Below, one piece after another: positions 46,823-56,000 of a stretch of 64,000 nucleotides of DNA. How positions within the stretch are numbered: position 1 is the stretch's first letter; each line of letters begins with the position of its first letter. The notes beneath the pieces are model-generated. The model was not told the origin of the DNA. It did no database searches and saw only the letters and a program-made list of their open reading frames with translations. The DNA is from Streptomyces sp. ISL-87. Its GTDB lineage: Bacteria > Actinomycetota > Actinomycetes > Streptomycetales > Streptomycetaceae. The translations under genes and the position numbers were made by a program. The stretch covers positions 43,526-107,525 of the forward strand of contig NZ_JAGGOY010000097.1 in NCBI RefSeq assembly GCF_018614095.1, written 5' to 3'.

Positions 46823-48082
46823 ATGACGACCGTTGGAATCGAAGCAATGAACATCTTCGCCGGCACCTGCCATCTCGACGTGGCGAAGCTGGCGATCCAC
46901 CGCGGTCTCGACACCGCGAGGTTCGACAACCTCCTCATGAAGGAGAAGACCGTCGCGCTGCCGTACGAGGATCCGGTGACGTTCGGTGTCAACGCGGCCA
47001 AACCCCTCATCGACGCGCTGTCGCCGGAGGAACGGGACTCCATCGAGCTGGTCATCACCGCGACCGAGTCGGCGTTCGACTTCGGCAAGTCCATGAGCAC
47101 GTACTTCCACGATCTGCTCGGGCTGAACCGGAACTGCCGCCTCTTCGAGATCAAGAACGCCTGCTACTCGGGGGTCGCGGCGCTGCAGACGGCGGCGAAC
47201 TTCATCCTGTCGGGGACCTCACCGGGCGCGAAGGCCCTGGTCATCGCCACCGACATCACGCGCTTCATGGTCGCGGAGAGCGGCGACGCGCTCTCCGAGG
47301 ACTGGTCCTTCGCCGAGCCGAGCGGCGGTGCCGGCGCCGTGGCGATGATCATCAGCGACACCCCGCACATCTTCCAGATAGACGTCGGCGCGAGCGGCTA
47401 CTACGGCTACGAGGTGATGGACACCTGCCGCCCCCTGCCCGACAGCGAGGCAGGCAACGCGGACCTGTCCCTGCTCTCCTACCTGGACTGCTGCGAGAAC
47501 TCCTTCCTTGAGTACCAACGCCGGGTCGGCGACGTGGACTTCGTCTCGTCCTTCGGCTACCTCGCCTTCCACACCCCCTTCGGCGGAATGATCAAGGGCG
47601 CGCACCGCAATCTGATGCGCAAGATCGCCAAGGCGCGTCCGGCGGTCATCGAGGAGGACTTCCAGCGGCGCATGCACCCGGGACTGACGTACTGCCAGCG
47701 TGTCGGGAACATCATGGGTGCGACCACGATGCTGTCACTGGCCAGCACCATCGACAACGCGGACCTCTCCAGCCCCCAGCGCATAGGCGTCTTCTCGTAC
47801 GGCTCCGGCTGCTGCTCCGAGTTCTTCAGCGGGGTGTCCCGCCAGGAGAGCCAGGACCGCACGCGCGGTCTCAGCATGGAAAAGCACCTCAGCACCCGGT
47901 ACGAGTTGACCATGCCGGAGTACGACTCACTGCTGCAGGCCAATCACGCGGTGAAATTCGGCACCCGGAACGCCCTCCTGAGCACGGACATCGTTCCGCA
48001 GGCCCGGACCGGGAACGGCCGGGAGCTCCTCTTCCTGAAGCGGATCGATGAGTTCCACCGGGAGTACGAGTGGGTGTCCTGA
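46823..48082 (+). CDS. HMG-CoA synthase-like protein (beta-branching cassette, HCS)
   Basis: 419 residues from ATG 46823, preceded by GGGAGAG; an in-frame ATG 45 bases upstream lacks a site. It is in the family of PksG/MupH: catalytic Cys 114 in NACYSG, Glu in TATESAFD and His 250 in AFHTPFG. It condenses acetyl-ACP (from the donor ACP) with the beta-ketone of the growing chain to give an HMG-like branch. With the two ECHs, ACP and decarboxylating KS next to it, the cassette is complete. The expected targets are the two Trp-flagged ACPs in proteins C and D. Confidence 0.96.
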   Translation: MTTVGIEAMNIFAGTCHLDVAKLAIHRGLDTARFDNLLMKEKTVALPYEDPVTFGVNAAKPLIDALSPEERDSIELVITATESAFDFGKSMSTYFHDLLGLNRNCRLFEIKNACYSGVAALQTAANFILSGTSPGAKALVIATDITRFMVAESGDALSEDWSFAEPSGGAGAVAMIISDTPHIFQIDVGASGYYGYEVMDTCRPLPDSEAGNADLSLLSYLDCCENSFLEYQRRVGDVDFVSSFGYLAFHTPFGGMIKGAHRNLMRKIAKARPAVIEEDFQRRMHPGLTYCQRVGNIMGATTMLSLASTIDNADLSSPQRIGVFSYGSGCCSEFFSGVSRQESQDRTRGLSMEKHLSTRYELTMPEYDSLLQANHAVKFGTRNALLSTDIVPQARTGNGRELLFLKRIDEFHREYEWVS

Positions 48083-48852
48083 AGGCGCAATACGAAACCG
48101 TCAAGGTTCGCTTCGAGAACGGGATCTGCTTCCTCCAGATGCACCGCCCGGAGGCGGGCAACACCATCAGCACCCGCCTGGTCGAGGAGTGCGCCGACGT
48201 GGTGCGCTTCGCCGAGGAGCACGCCACGATCCTCGTCCTGGAAGGGCTGCCCGAGGTGTTCTGCTGGGGCGCCGACTTCGGCGAGCTCGCGGCAGGGGAC
48301 GGGGAGGACCGGAACGGGGAATCGCCTGCGGCGGCCCTGTACGACCTGTGGCTCTCACTGGCTTTCGGATCGTTCGTATCCGTGGCACATGTGCGCGGCA
48401 AGGCCAACGCCGGAGGACTGGGGTTCGTGGCCGCGTGCGACATCGTGGTGTGCGCGGACACGGTGATGTTCAGCCTGTCCGAGCTGCTTTTCGGACTGAT
48501 GCCGGCCTGCGTCCTGCCCTTCCTGACCAGGAAGGTCGGCCCGGCCAAGTCCAACTACATCACGCTGATGACGCAGCCGTTCACCGCCGAACAGGCGGTG
48601 AACTGGGGACTCGTCGACGTCAGCGCGGAGAACAGCGAAAACCTGCTGCGCCGGCACCTCCTGCGCCTGCGCTATCTGCCCAAGACGGGAGTGACCCGCT
48701 ACAAGAAGTACCTGCGCAACCTCGACGACCTTCTGCTCCCCTCTCGGGACAAGGCCGTCGCGGCCAACGAGGAGGTGTTCTCCGACGAGGACAACCTGCG
48801 CAAGATCGAGCGCTACGTGAAGACAGGGCAGTTCCCCTGGGAAGGAGAGTAG
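48070..48852 (+). CDS. Enoyl-CoA hydratase-like dehydratase (ECH1)
   Basis: 260 residues; the GTG start overlaps the HCS gene by 13 bases. It has the crotonase fold: FCWGADFGEL for the first oxyanion segment and GKANAGGLGFVAACDIV for the second. The order after HCS and the sequence (SELLFGLMPACVLPFL) match the PksH/MupJ group, which removes water from the HMG-like intermediate to give a 3-methylglutaconyl-ACP. It is clearly different in sequence from the next crotonase, as expected for an ECH1/ECH2 pair. Confidence 0.92.
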   Translation: MGVLKAQYETVKVRFENGICFLQMHRPEAGNTISTRLVEECADVVRFAEEHATILVLEGLPEVFCWGADFGELAAGDGEDRNGESPAAALYDLWLSLAFGSFVSVAHVRGKANAGGLGFVAACDIVVCADTVMFSLSELLFGLMPACVLPFLTRKVGPAKSNYITLMTQPFTAEQAVNWGLVDVSAENSENLLRRHLLRLRYLPKTGVTRYKKYLRNLDDLLLPSRDKAVAANEEVFSDEDNLRKIERYVKTGQFPWEGE

Positions 48853-48854
48853 GA

Positions 48855-49607
48855 ATGCAGAGCCCACCCGTCGAGTACCGGGAGATCACCTCTTCCGTCG
48901 TCCAGATCACGATGCAGGACCTGGTACACAAGAACACCTTCTCCGATCAGCTCATCACGGGCCTGCAGGACGCCTTCGCGAAGGTCGCGGCCAACGAACG
49001 GTGCAAGGCCGTCGTTCTCACCGGCTACGGCAACTACTTCGCGAGCGGCGGCACCAAGGAGAGCCTGCTGCTGATCCAGGAGCGGCGCATCAGCTTCACC
49101 GATGCCGACATCTACGGCCTGGCGCTCGACTGCCCCGTACCCGTCATCGCCGCGATGCAGGGCCACGGCATCGGCGGCGGCTTCGCCATGGGGATGTTCG
49201 CCGACTTCGTGATCCTCAGCCAGGAGAGCATCTACACGACGAACTTCATGAAGTACGGGTTCACTCCCGGCATGGGAGCGACCCTGATCCTCCCCAGGAA
49301 ACTCGGCATGAGCCTGGCCGGGGAGATGATGCTCTCGGCGAAGACCTACTACGGCCACGAGCTGAAGGAACGGGGAGTCCCCTTCCCGGTCCTGCCGCGC
49401 GCCGACGTGCTGCACCACGCCCTCGAACTGGCGGAGACGCTGGCCGAGAAGCCCAGGATCTCCCTGGTCACCCTCAAGAGCCATCTGGTGTCCGAACTCC
49501 GCGCCGAACTCCCGCACTACATCGAGCGCGAAGTGGCCATGCACGCGAAGACCTTCCACCAGCCCGAGGTCCGGGCTCTCATCACGTCCCACTACGCAGG
49601 AGGCTGA
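48855..49607 (+). CDS. Enoyl-CoA hydratase-like decarboxylase (ECH2)
   Basis: 250 residues. ATG 48855 lies two bases after the ECH1 stop, with GGAG just upstream. It is a crotonase of the PksI/MupK type: YFASGGTKE for the first oxyanion loop and GHGIGGGFAMGMFADFV for the second, followed by NFMKYGFTPGMGAT. It decarboxylates the 3-methylglutaconyl-ACP to a beta-methyl-branched chain; whether this gives an internal double bond or an exomethylene cannot be read from the sequence. Confidence 0.93.
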   Translation: MQSPPVEYREITSSVVQITMQDLVHKNTFSDQLITGLQDAFAKVAANERCKAVVLTGYGNYFASGGTKESLLLIQERRISFTDADIYGLALDCPVPVIAAMQGHGIGGGFAMGMFADFVILSQESIYTTNFMKYGFTPGMGATLILPRKLGMSLAGEMMLSAKTYYGHELKERGVPFPVLPRADVLHHALELAETLAEKPRISLVTLKSHLVSELRAELPHYIEREVAMHAKTFHQPEVRALITSHYAGG

Positions 49608-49611
49608 CCAC

Positions 49612-49857
49612 ATGCCGGACACGCGCGTCTTCGATCTGATCGTGGAACACACCCGCGAGGTGATCCCCGAGCTCGAAGGACACCGATTCGAACCCTCCGA
49701 TTCGCTGCGCGACCTGGGCGCCAACTCCATCGACCGGGCAGAGATCATCATCATGGCCCTGGAGTCGCTGTCGGTGCGCATCCCCCTGGTCGAGCTGGCG
49801 GACGCGAAGAACATAGGCGAGCTGGCGGATCTCATCCATGACAAGTCCGCGGTCTGA
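49612..49857 (+). CDS. Donor acyl carrier protein of the beta-branching cassette
   Basis: 81 residues, start ATG 49612 behind AGGAGG. The carrier serine is in LGANSIDRAEI, the context typical of AcpK-type stand-alone donor ACPs rather than of the modular GIDSI/GLDSI carriers in this cluster. It should be loaded with malonyl by the trans-AT, decarboxylated to acetyl by the next gene product, and used by HCS. Its stop lies inside the next gene (20-base overlap), pointing to coupled translation. Confidence 0.94.
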   Translation: MPDTRVFDLIVEHTREVIPELEGHRFEPSDSLRDLGANSIDRAEIIIMALESLSVRIPLVELADAKNIGELADLIHDKSAV

Positions 49858-51085
49858 CGGCCGCGACGTCGTCGTCACGGGCCTGGGTGTTACCACCGCG
49901 GTGGGCCAGGGCAAGGACGACTTCGTCGCAGCCCTTCTCGACGGTCGCCATGCCTTCGGGTTCATGCAGCGCCCGGGCCGGCTGCCTCCGGCCCCCTCCA
50001 CCGACGGATCCGCGGTCTTCCTGGGCGCCGAAATAGGGGAGCTGAGCCTGCCCGGGAGCATCGCCGCGCGCAGCGTGCGCACGGCGTCGCTCTCGGCCAG
50101 GGCAGCCCTGGCCACGCTGTACGAGGCATGGCACGAGGCCGGGCTGGACGATGCCGACCCGTCCCGCATCGGGCTCGTGGTCGGCGGATCCAACGTCCAG
50201 CAGCGCGAGTTGACCCTTCTGCACGCCCGCCACGCGGACCGTCCCGAGTTCCTGCGCCCGACGTACGGCATGGGTTTCATGGATTCCGACCTGTGCGGGT
50301 TCTGCACCGAGCAGTTCCCGATCCGGGGCTTCGCCCATACGCTCGGCGGCGCATCGGCCAGCGGTCTGCTCGCGGTGCTCCAGGCCGTGCGGGCAGTGCA
50401 GTCCGGCGAGGTCGACGTCTGTATCGCCCTGGGTGCGCTCATGGACCTGTCGTACTGGGAATGCCTCGCGTTCCAGTCGATGGGCGCCATGGGGTCCCAC
50501 CGCTGGGCCGACGACCCGGCCGCGGCCTGCCGCCCCTTCGACCGGAACCACGACGGGTTCATCTTCGGCGAGGCATGCGCCGCGGTGGTCGTCGAGCGGG
50601 CAGACGGGCGCCGGCATCCGGCGCCGTACGCGCGCTTCCGCGGCGGCGGCAGGGCGATGGACGGCACCCGCAATCCCCACCCCTCGGTGGAGGGGGAGGT
50701 GGCCGTGATCCAGGCGGCGCTCCGGGAAGCCGGCCTGACCGCGTCGGCCATCGACTACGTCAACGCGCACGGCACCGGATCGCCCACCGGGGACGCGGTC
50801 GAACTGCGGGCGCTCGCGCGCTGCGGGCTCACCGACGCCCGTATCAACGCGACCAAGTCGATCACCGGGCACGGGCTCACCGCGGCGGGGGCGGTGGAGA
50901 TCGTGGCCACGCTGCTGCAGATGAGGGAGCAGAAGCTGCATCCCACCCGCAACCTGGTCGATCCGCTGGACGAGACGTTCCCCTGGGTGCGTGAGAAGGC
51001 GGAGGACTGCGCAGTCCGGACGGCCGTGAGTCTGAGCATGGGCTTCGGCGGAGTCAGCGCGGCGATCTGCCTTGAGAAATGCTGA
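49838..51085 (+). CDS. Decarboxylating ketosynthase of the beta-branching cassette (Cys to Ser)
   Basis: 415 residues. It is a FabF-like stand-alone KS whose nucleophilic Cys is replaced by Ser 173 (GGASASG), while both His remain (NAHGTGSPTGD and SITGHG). This is the signature of PksF/MupG-type enzymes, which only decarboxylate malonyl-ACP to acetyl-ACP. The start overlaps the donor ACP gene by 20 bases. It supplies acetyl donor units for the two beta-branching events. Confidence 0.95.
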   Translation: MTSPRSDGRDVVVTGLGVTTAVGQGKDDFVAALLDGRHAFGFMQRPGRLPPAPSTDGSAVFLGAEIGELSLPGSIAARSVRTASLSARAALATLYEAWHEAGLDDADPSRIGLVVGGSNVQQRELTLLHARHADRPEFLRPTYGMGFMDSDLCGFCTEQFPIRGFAHTLGGASASGLLAVLQAVRAVQSGEVDVCIALGALMDLSYWECLAFQSMGAMGSHRWADDPAAACRPFDRNHDGFIFGEACAAVVVERADGRRHPAPYARFRGGGRAMDGTRNPHPSVEGEVAVIQAALREAGLTASAIDYVNAHGTGSPTGDAVELRALARCGLTDARINATKSITGHGLTAAGAVEIVATLLQMREQKLHPTRNLVDPLDETFPWVREKAEDCAVRTAVSLSMGFGGVSAAICLEKC

Positions 51086-51135
51086 CGACGACGGCATCCC
51101 GGGACCGTGCCGGAGACCGTGCGAAAGGAGCGGCG

Positions 51136-52101
51136 ATGACGAGACCGACCGTGTTCATGTACTCGGGGCAGGGCTCGCAGTACTTCCACATGACCCGCGA
51201 GCTCTATGAACGGCACCCGCGCTACCGGCTCTGGCTGGACCACTGCGACGACATCGCCTACCCCGTGCTCGGCAAGTCGGTGGTGGACACGATCTTCGAC
51301 CAGGACCGCACGAAGAGCGATCCGTTCGACTCGCTGGCGGACTCGAACGCGGCGCTGCTGTGCGTGGAGTACAGCCTCACGCGGGTCGTGCAGGAAATGG
51401 GGTACCGGCCCGACGTCCTGGTGGGCTACAGCCTGGGTGAGATCACCGCAGCCGTGGTCGCGGAGGTGCTTTCGCTGGAGCTCGGGATCTCCTTCGCCGT
51501 GGAATTCGCCCGGACGCTGGCGGACCGGACACCGCTGTCGGGGATGCTGGCGGTCCTCGGTCCGGAAGAACTCCTGTGCAGCCATGCCGGGTTGTTCGCC
51601 GACTGCTGGGTCACGGGACGCAATTTCGACGGCAACTTTGTGGTCAGCGGTCGGGTCGAGGCGGTGGAGCGACTCGAACGCTCCCTGGGGCAGGAGGGGA
51701 TCGTCTGCCAGCGGCTCCCCGTCAACCACGGCGTGCACACGGAACTCATCGACCCGGTCGAAGAACAGGTGCGCGGCATCCTCGGCACCGTGACGCTGGC
51801 CCCGCCGAAGATCCCGATCGTGTCGTCCGCCTCGACGGACCGGGTCGTCGAAGTGACGGCCGACGGCATCTGGGCCGCCATGAGGAGGCCGGTGGACTTC
51901 GCGAAGTCCATCGAGAAGATGTCCGCCGCCGACGACGCGACCTTCATCGACCTCGGGCCCAGCGCGACACTCGCGACGTTCGTGAAGTACATCCTGCCGC
52001 CGGGCAGCGGCTCTGCGCAGGTGCACACCATCAATCGTTTCGGACAGGACCTGAAATCGCTCCATGAGTTTCAGGAGCAGACAGCTTCCATACGTGGCTG
52101 A
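51136..52101 (+). CDS. AT-like protein, probable proofreading acyl hydrolase
   Basis: 321 residues from ATG 51136, chosen over an ATG 57 bases upstream because AAAGGAG sits five bases before it. It has the AT fold (N-terminal YSGQGSQYF, Ser 99 in GYSLGE, His 201 in VNHGVHTE) but lacks the GAFH specificity motif of malonyl transferases; NHGVH is seen in the PedC-like branch that hydrolyses stalled acyl groups from ACPs. I infer acyl hydrolase; a second acyltransferase for an unusual substrate is possible. Confidence 0.85.
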   Translation: MTRPTVFMYSGQGSQYFHMTRELYERHPRYRLWLDHCDDIAYPVLGKSVVDTIFDQDRTKSDPFDSLADSNAALLCVEYSLTRVVQEMGYRPDVLVGYSLGEITAAVVAEVLSLELGISFAVEFARTLADRTPLSGMLAVLGPEELLCSHAGLFADCWVTGRNFDGNFVVSGRVEAVERLERSLGQEGIVCQRLPVNHGVHTELIDPVEEQVRGILGTVTLAPPKIPIVSSASTDRVVEVTADGIWAAMRRPVDFAKSIEKMSAADDATFIDLGPSATLATFVKYILPPGSGSAQVHTINRFGQDLKSLHEFQEQTASIRG

Positions 52102-52135
52102 GGACGAGTACGGGATCCAGGGAGGACATCCGGTC

Positions 52136-52999
52136 ATGTCAATATCAAGCGGGATCAGGATTTACGGGAACGCCACCGCGATCATCACGGGCGCCGCGTC
52201 GGGGATCGGTCGTGCGCTGGCCCAGGAGCTTGTGGCGCGAGGCTGTGAGGTCGTGCTGGCCGACCTCCAGATCGAGCAGGCCGAAGAGGTGGCCGTCGCC
52301 CTTCGGGAGGCCGGTGGGAAGGCGACCGCCGCCTGGCTCGACGTCACCGACCATGCGAAGTTCGAACAGCTCGTCAAGGACACCGTCGCGCGAACCGGAC
52401 GTCTGGACTACCTGTTCAACAACGCCGGCATCAGCCACGGCATGGGTGCGGGCGCCCGGCACTACCGCATCGAGGACTGGCGGCGCATGATCGACGTCAA
52501 CGTCGTCGGTGTCGTCAACGGCGTTCAGGCCGCATACAACCTGATGATCGATCAGGGCTTCGGCCACATCGTGAACACCGCCTCCCTGGCGGGTCTGGTC
52601 CCGAGCGCGGGGACGACCTCGTACGTCACCACCAAGCACGCCGTGGTGGGGCTCTCGCACAATCTGCGCATCGAGGCGGCCCAGCTCGGAGTGCGTGTGA
52701 GCGTGCTGTGCCCGGGCGTCATCCGGACCCCCCTCATCGAGGGAGGCGTGTACGGACGCAGCGTCGAGGGGGTGACCCGTGAGATGACGCGGGACCTGTG
52801 GGAGGAGCAGAAGCCGATCTCACCGGAGGAATTCGTCAAGAAGTCGCTCGACGCGGTCGCCCGGAACAAGGGGATCATTGTGGTTCCCGCGTTCTGGAAG
52901 GCTTTCTGGTGGCTTTTCAGGTTGTCGCCGACTCTCTGCGTGAATATTGCGACCAAGAAGTTCCGGGATCTTGGGAGGAGCGAGACATCCGGCGTCTGA
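52136..52999 (+). CDS. Short-chain dehydrogenase/reductase (SDR)
   Basis: 287 residues, start ATG 52136 with GGAGG ten bases upstream; an in-frame ATG at 52064 inside the previous gene lacks such a site. It is a classical SDR: NAD(P) loop TGAASGIG, NNAG near 94, catalytic Ser in NTASLAG, and Tyr 163 to Lys 167 (YVTTK). The Asp after the second strand (VVLADLQ) suggests NAD rather than NADP preference. The C-terminal 40 residues carry an aromatic, hydrophobic stretch (AFWKAFWWLFRL) that may contact a membrane or lipid-like substrate. It probably oxidises or reduces a hydroxyl or ketone of the polyketide; the exact substrate is unknown. Confidence 0.85.
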   Translation: MSISSGIRIYGNATAIITGAASGIGRALAQELVARGCEVVLADLQIEQAEEVAVALREAGGKATAAWLDVTDHAKFEQLVKDTVARTGRLDYLFNNAGISHGMGAGARHYRIEDWRRMIDVNVVGVVNGVQAAYNLMIDQGFGHIVNTASLAGLVPSAGTTSYVTTKHAVVGLSHNLRIEAAQLGVRVSVLCPGVIRTPLIEGGVYGRSVEGVTREMTRDLWEEQKPISPEEFVKKSLDAVARNKGIIVVPAFWKAFWWLFRLSPTLCVNIATKKFRDLGRSETSGV

Positions 53000-53061
53000 G
53001 CTTGAAAATCACCGCACACCGGATCCATAAACCTCTGCTTACGTGAACAGGGAGTGCCGAT

Positions 53062-56000
53062 ATGATCAGTGGGGCGTCTCGTCCTCAGCCCAGGTCGATC
53101 CCGCGGACCCAGGGTGTGTCCACGAGTGCTGCCACGGCTGCCGTGCCCCCGTCCGAGGCCGCTGACTGTCTCTACTCGACGGTATGGGTCGAGGCGGAGG
53201 GGCCCTCAGGTGCTTCGTTGCCCGGGCCGCACCTGTTGCTGTCCGGTTCGGACGTCGATGTCGATCTGCCGGACGGGTGGGTCAGCCGCGTGGCGCGCGC
53301 CTCGGATGCGCTCGACGACGTGCTCGTCGAACAGGCCTGGGGCTGCGTGGCGGTCCTGAGCGACGGGCGAGAAGCTGATGTGTTGTTGGGGCTGCGCGTT
53401 CTGCAGGCCTGTTCGGAGGGGGCGCCCTCCTCCCCGCGCAGGGTCGTGTTCCTGCCGGCGGCGGGTGCGGTCGACGACGCGGGGTTGTGGGGGCTTGGCC
53501 GGACTGCCCGGCTGGAGCGGTCCGACCTGGCGGTTCACTGCATCGAGGCATCGAGGGAGCAGATTTTCCGAGCGTTGACCCTGAGCCGGAGCGGCCGTCT
53601 GGAGGAGGACTACCGGTTCACCGGGACCGGCGTCCTCGAAGTACCGAGACTCCGACGGCACACCCTCGGCGACGAGGGGTTCACTGCCCGTCCGGACGCG
53701 ACGTACGTGGTGAGCGGGGGTTCGGGTGCTCTGGGTACGGTGGCGGCCGGGTTCCTGGTGGACCGGGGGGCGCGGCACGTGGTGCTGCTGGCCCGGTCGA
53801 CGCGCGCGGGATCTCCTGTGCCGCCTGAAGTCGCGGAACTGCGCCGATCTGCTCGGGTCGAGCTGCTGACGTGTGACGTGAGCGACCTGCGGAGCGTTCG
53901 CCGGGCGCGGGACGCCATGACGGAGGCCGGTATGCCGGCGGTGGCGGGGGTGATCCACGCCGCGGGTGTCCTGGCCGACGGCGTGTTGGCGAATCAGTCG
54001 GAGCAGAAGCTGAAGCAGGCTTACGGGGTCAAGGTCGACGGCGCGAAGAACCTTCGCAGCGTGTTCGCTCCGCCGGACTTCCTGGTGGTGTTCTCCTCGA
54101 CCTCTTCGATCTTCGGGGCCGTCGGCCAGGCGAGCTATGCCGCGGCGAACGCGACGTTGGACGCGTTGGCCGAGTCGTGGTCGCTGCAGGGTGAGCCCGT
54201 TCTCTCGATCCGGTGGGGCGCGTGGTCCGAGGCCGGCATCGCGGTGCGTCACGGAGCGGTCGAACGTGCGAGGGCCGCGGGTTTCGGAACGATCGGAAAC
54301 GATCTCGGGGTCACGGCGTTGAGCCGGCTGCTGGCCGGGCCCGAGCGGGGAGCCGTCTGCGTCTCCCCGCTGGATTGGGACACGCTGTCGCTGAATAGCC
54401 GCTTTGTCTCACGCTTCACCACCCGGCGGCAGGCACCGGATTCGCCGGTGGTGCCACCGGGGAGGGGTGACGTGGAGCAGGTCGTTCGCACGGCGGCTCG
54501 GGACGTCGTGGGAGGGCATGTCGAGGACGACGTCTTATTGTCGGAATCCGGTTTGGACTCGCTGGGAAGCGTACTGCTGCGCAACAGGATCGCGTCCGAC
54601 CTGCAAGTCGTGCTGCCAACGACGTTCGCCGTGGAGTCGGCAGACGTCCGCTCCCTGGTGGGATACATTTTCGAGCAGACGCGGAAGCGGTCGAGCGAGA
54701 GCGGGCCAGCTCCACAGCGGCTCGTTCCGAAGAAGCCCGTGCAACGGATTCCTGCTCCTTCGCAGACGCCCACGTCTCCCCGCCTGCCGATCCTGGTCAT
54801 CGGGGCTGGCCTGGGCGGTATCGGCTTCGCTCGACGGCTTGAGAAACTCGGCGTCGCAGCACTGGTTCTGGAGAAGCGGGACCGTGTCGGCGGCGTGTGG
54901 AGCTCACTTGCCAATGCGGATTCCAAAGTTCAAATCGATTCTCCAGCATACAGTTTCGACAGCGCGTCGCCCGCGGTGCGTGACGACCATCGATGGCGAT
55001 CAGTGTTCCCGGGCAGGGACGAGGTCCTGCAGCAGGCGAATTCGGTGTCGTCCGAGCTGAAGGAGCCGATTCGCTTCAACTGCGAAGTGCTCTCTGTCAG
55101 GAAGGTCCAGGATCAGGAGTACGAGGCGGTGTACCTCCAGGGAGGCGTCACCAAGTCCGTCCGGGTCTCCGGCGTAGCCGCCCTCACGGGCGGGCTCCAC
55201 CGGCCCGTGCGACATCGATTTCGGGATGAGCACCTCTTCACGGGCCATGTCGGGCTGGGAGTTGCCGATGACACGCCGCCGGAAAAGTTCAATGACGCAT
55301 CGGTAGTGGTGGTCGGGCACGGTGCTTTCGCCTTGGAGAACATGCGAACTGCCCTGGAGAACGGTGCGCGACATGTGACGATCGTCTGCCGGCGACGAAA
55401 TCTGGTCGTGTCCACTCTCTGCAACTGGGTGATCAATTCGAGCGAGGGAGTGACACCGCTCAACGACGTCGTGGACATGATGCGCCCGTTCTACGAGCTC
55501 TCCGGCGTGGACATAGAGTCCCTTCCTTCGCTGTCTCAGGAAGCGGACGGGAGCTTTGTGCTGGACCAGTCGACGGTTCCGGCGGCCTCGGACGTCTACT
55601 TCCTGGCGCAGGCGACCGGGAAGGTGACCGTCATAGAAAGCGAGATCGACTACGTGTCGGCCCGTTCGGTCGTCACTGAGAGCGGAAAGGAGGTGAGGGC
55701 CGATGTGTTGGTCAAATGTCTGGGGTCGCAGACGGACCAGAGCATCCTGCCGAAGATCTTCGGAGAAGACAGCAGGGTCGAAGGATTCTGGATTAACGGC
55801 GATCCCAATCTGTTCGCCTACAACGACGGCGCGCAGATACCGCGTAGGGCGAAATCCCTGCTCTGTTCGAGTTACGTGTTCTTCCTGCAGGCATTCGCCG
55901 AGGCGTATCTGCATTTCTTGGAAAACCCCGCCGAGTTGGAAGTGTTATTCGGTAGAATTGCTGTCGAAAATTCGGACAAGTCATCCTCCGAGCGGTTGCT

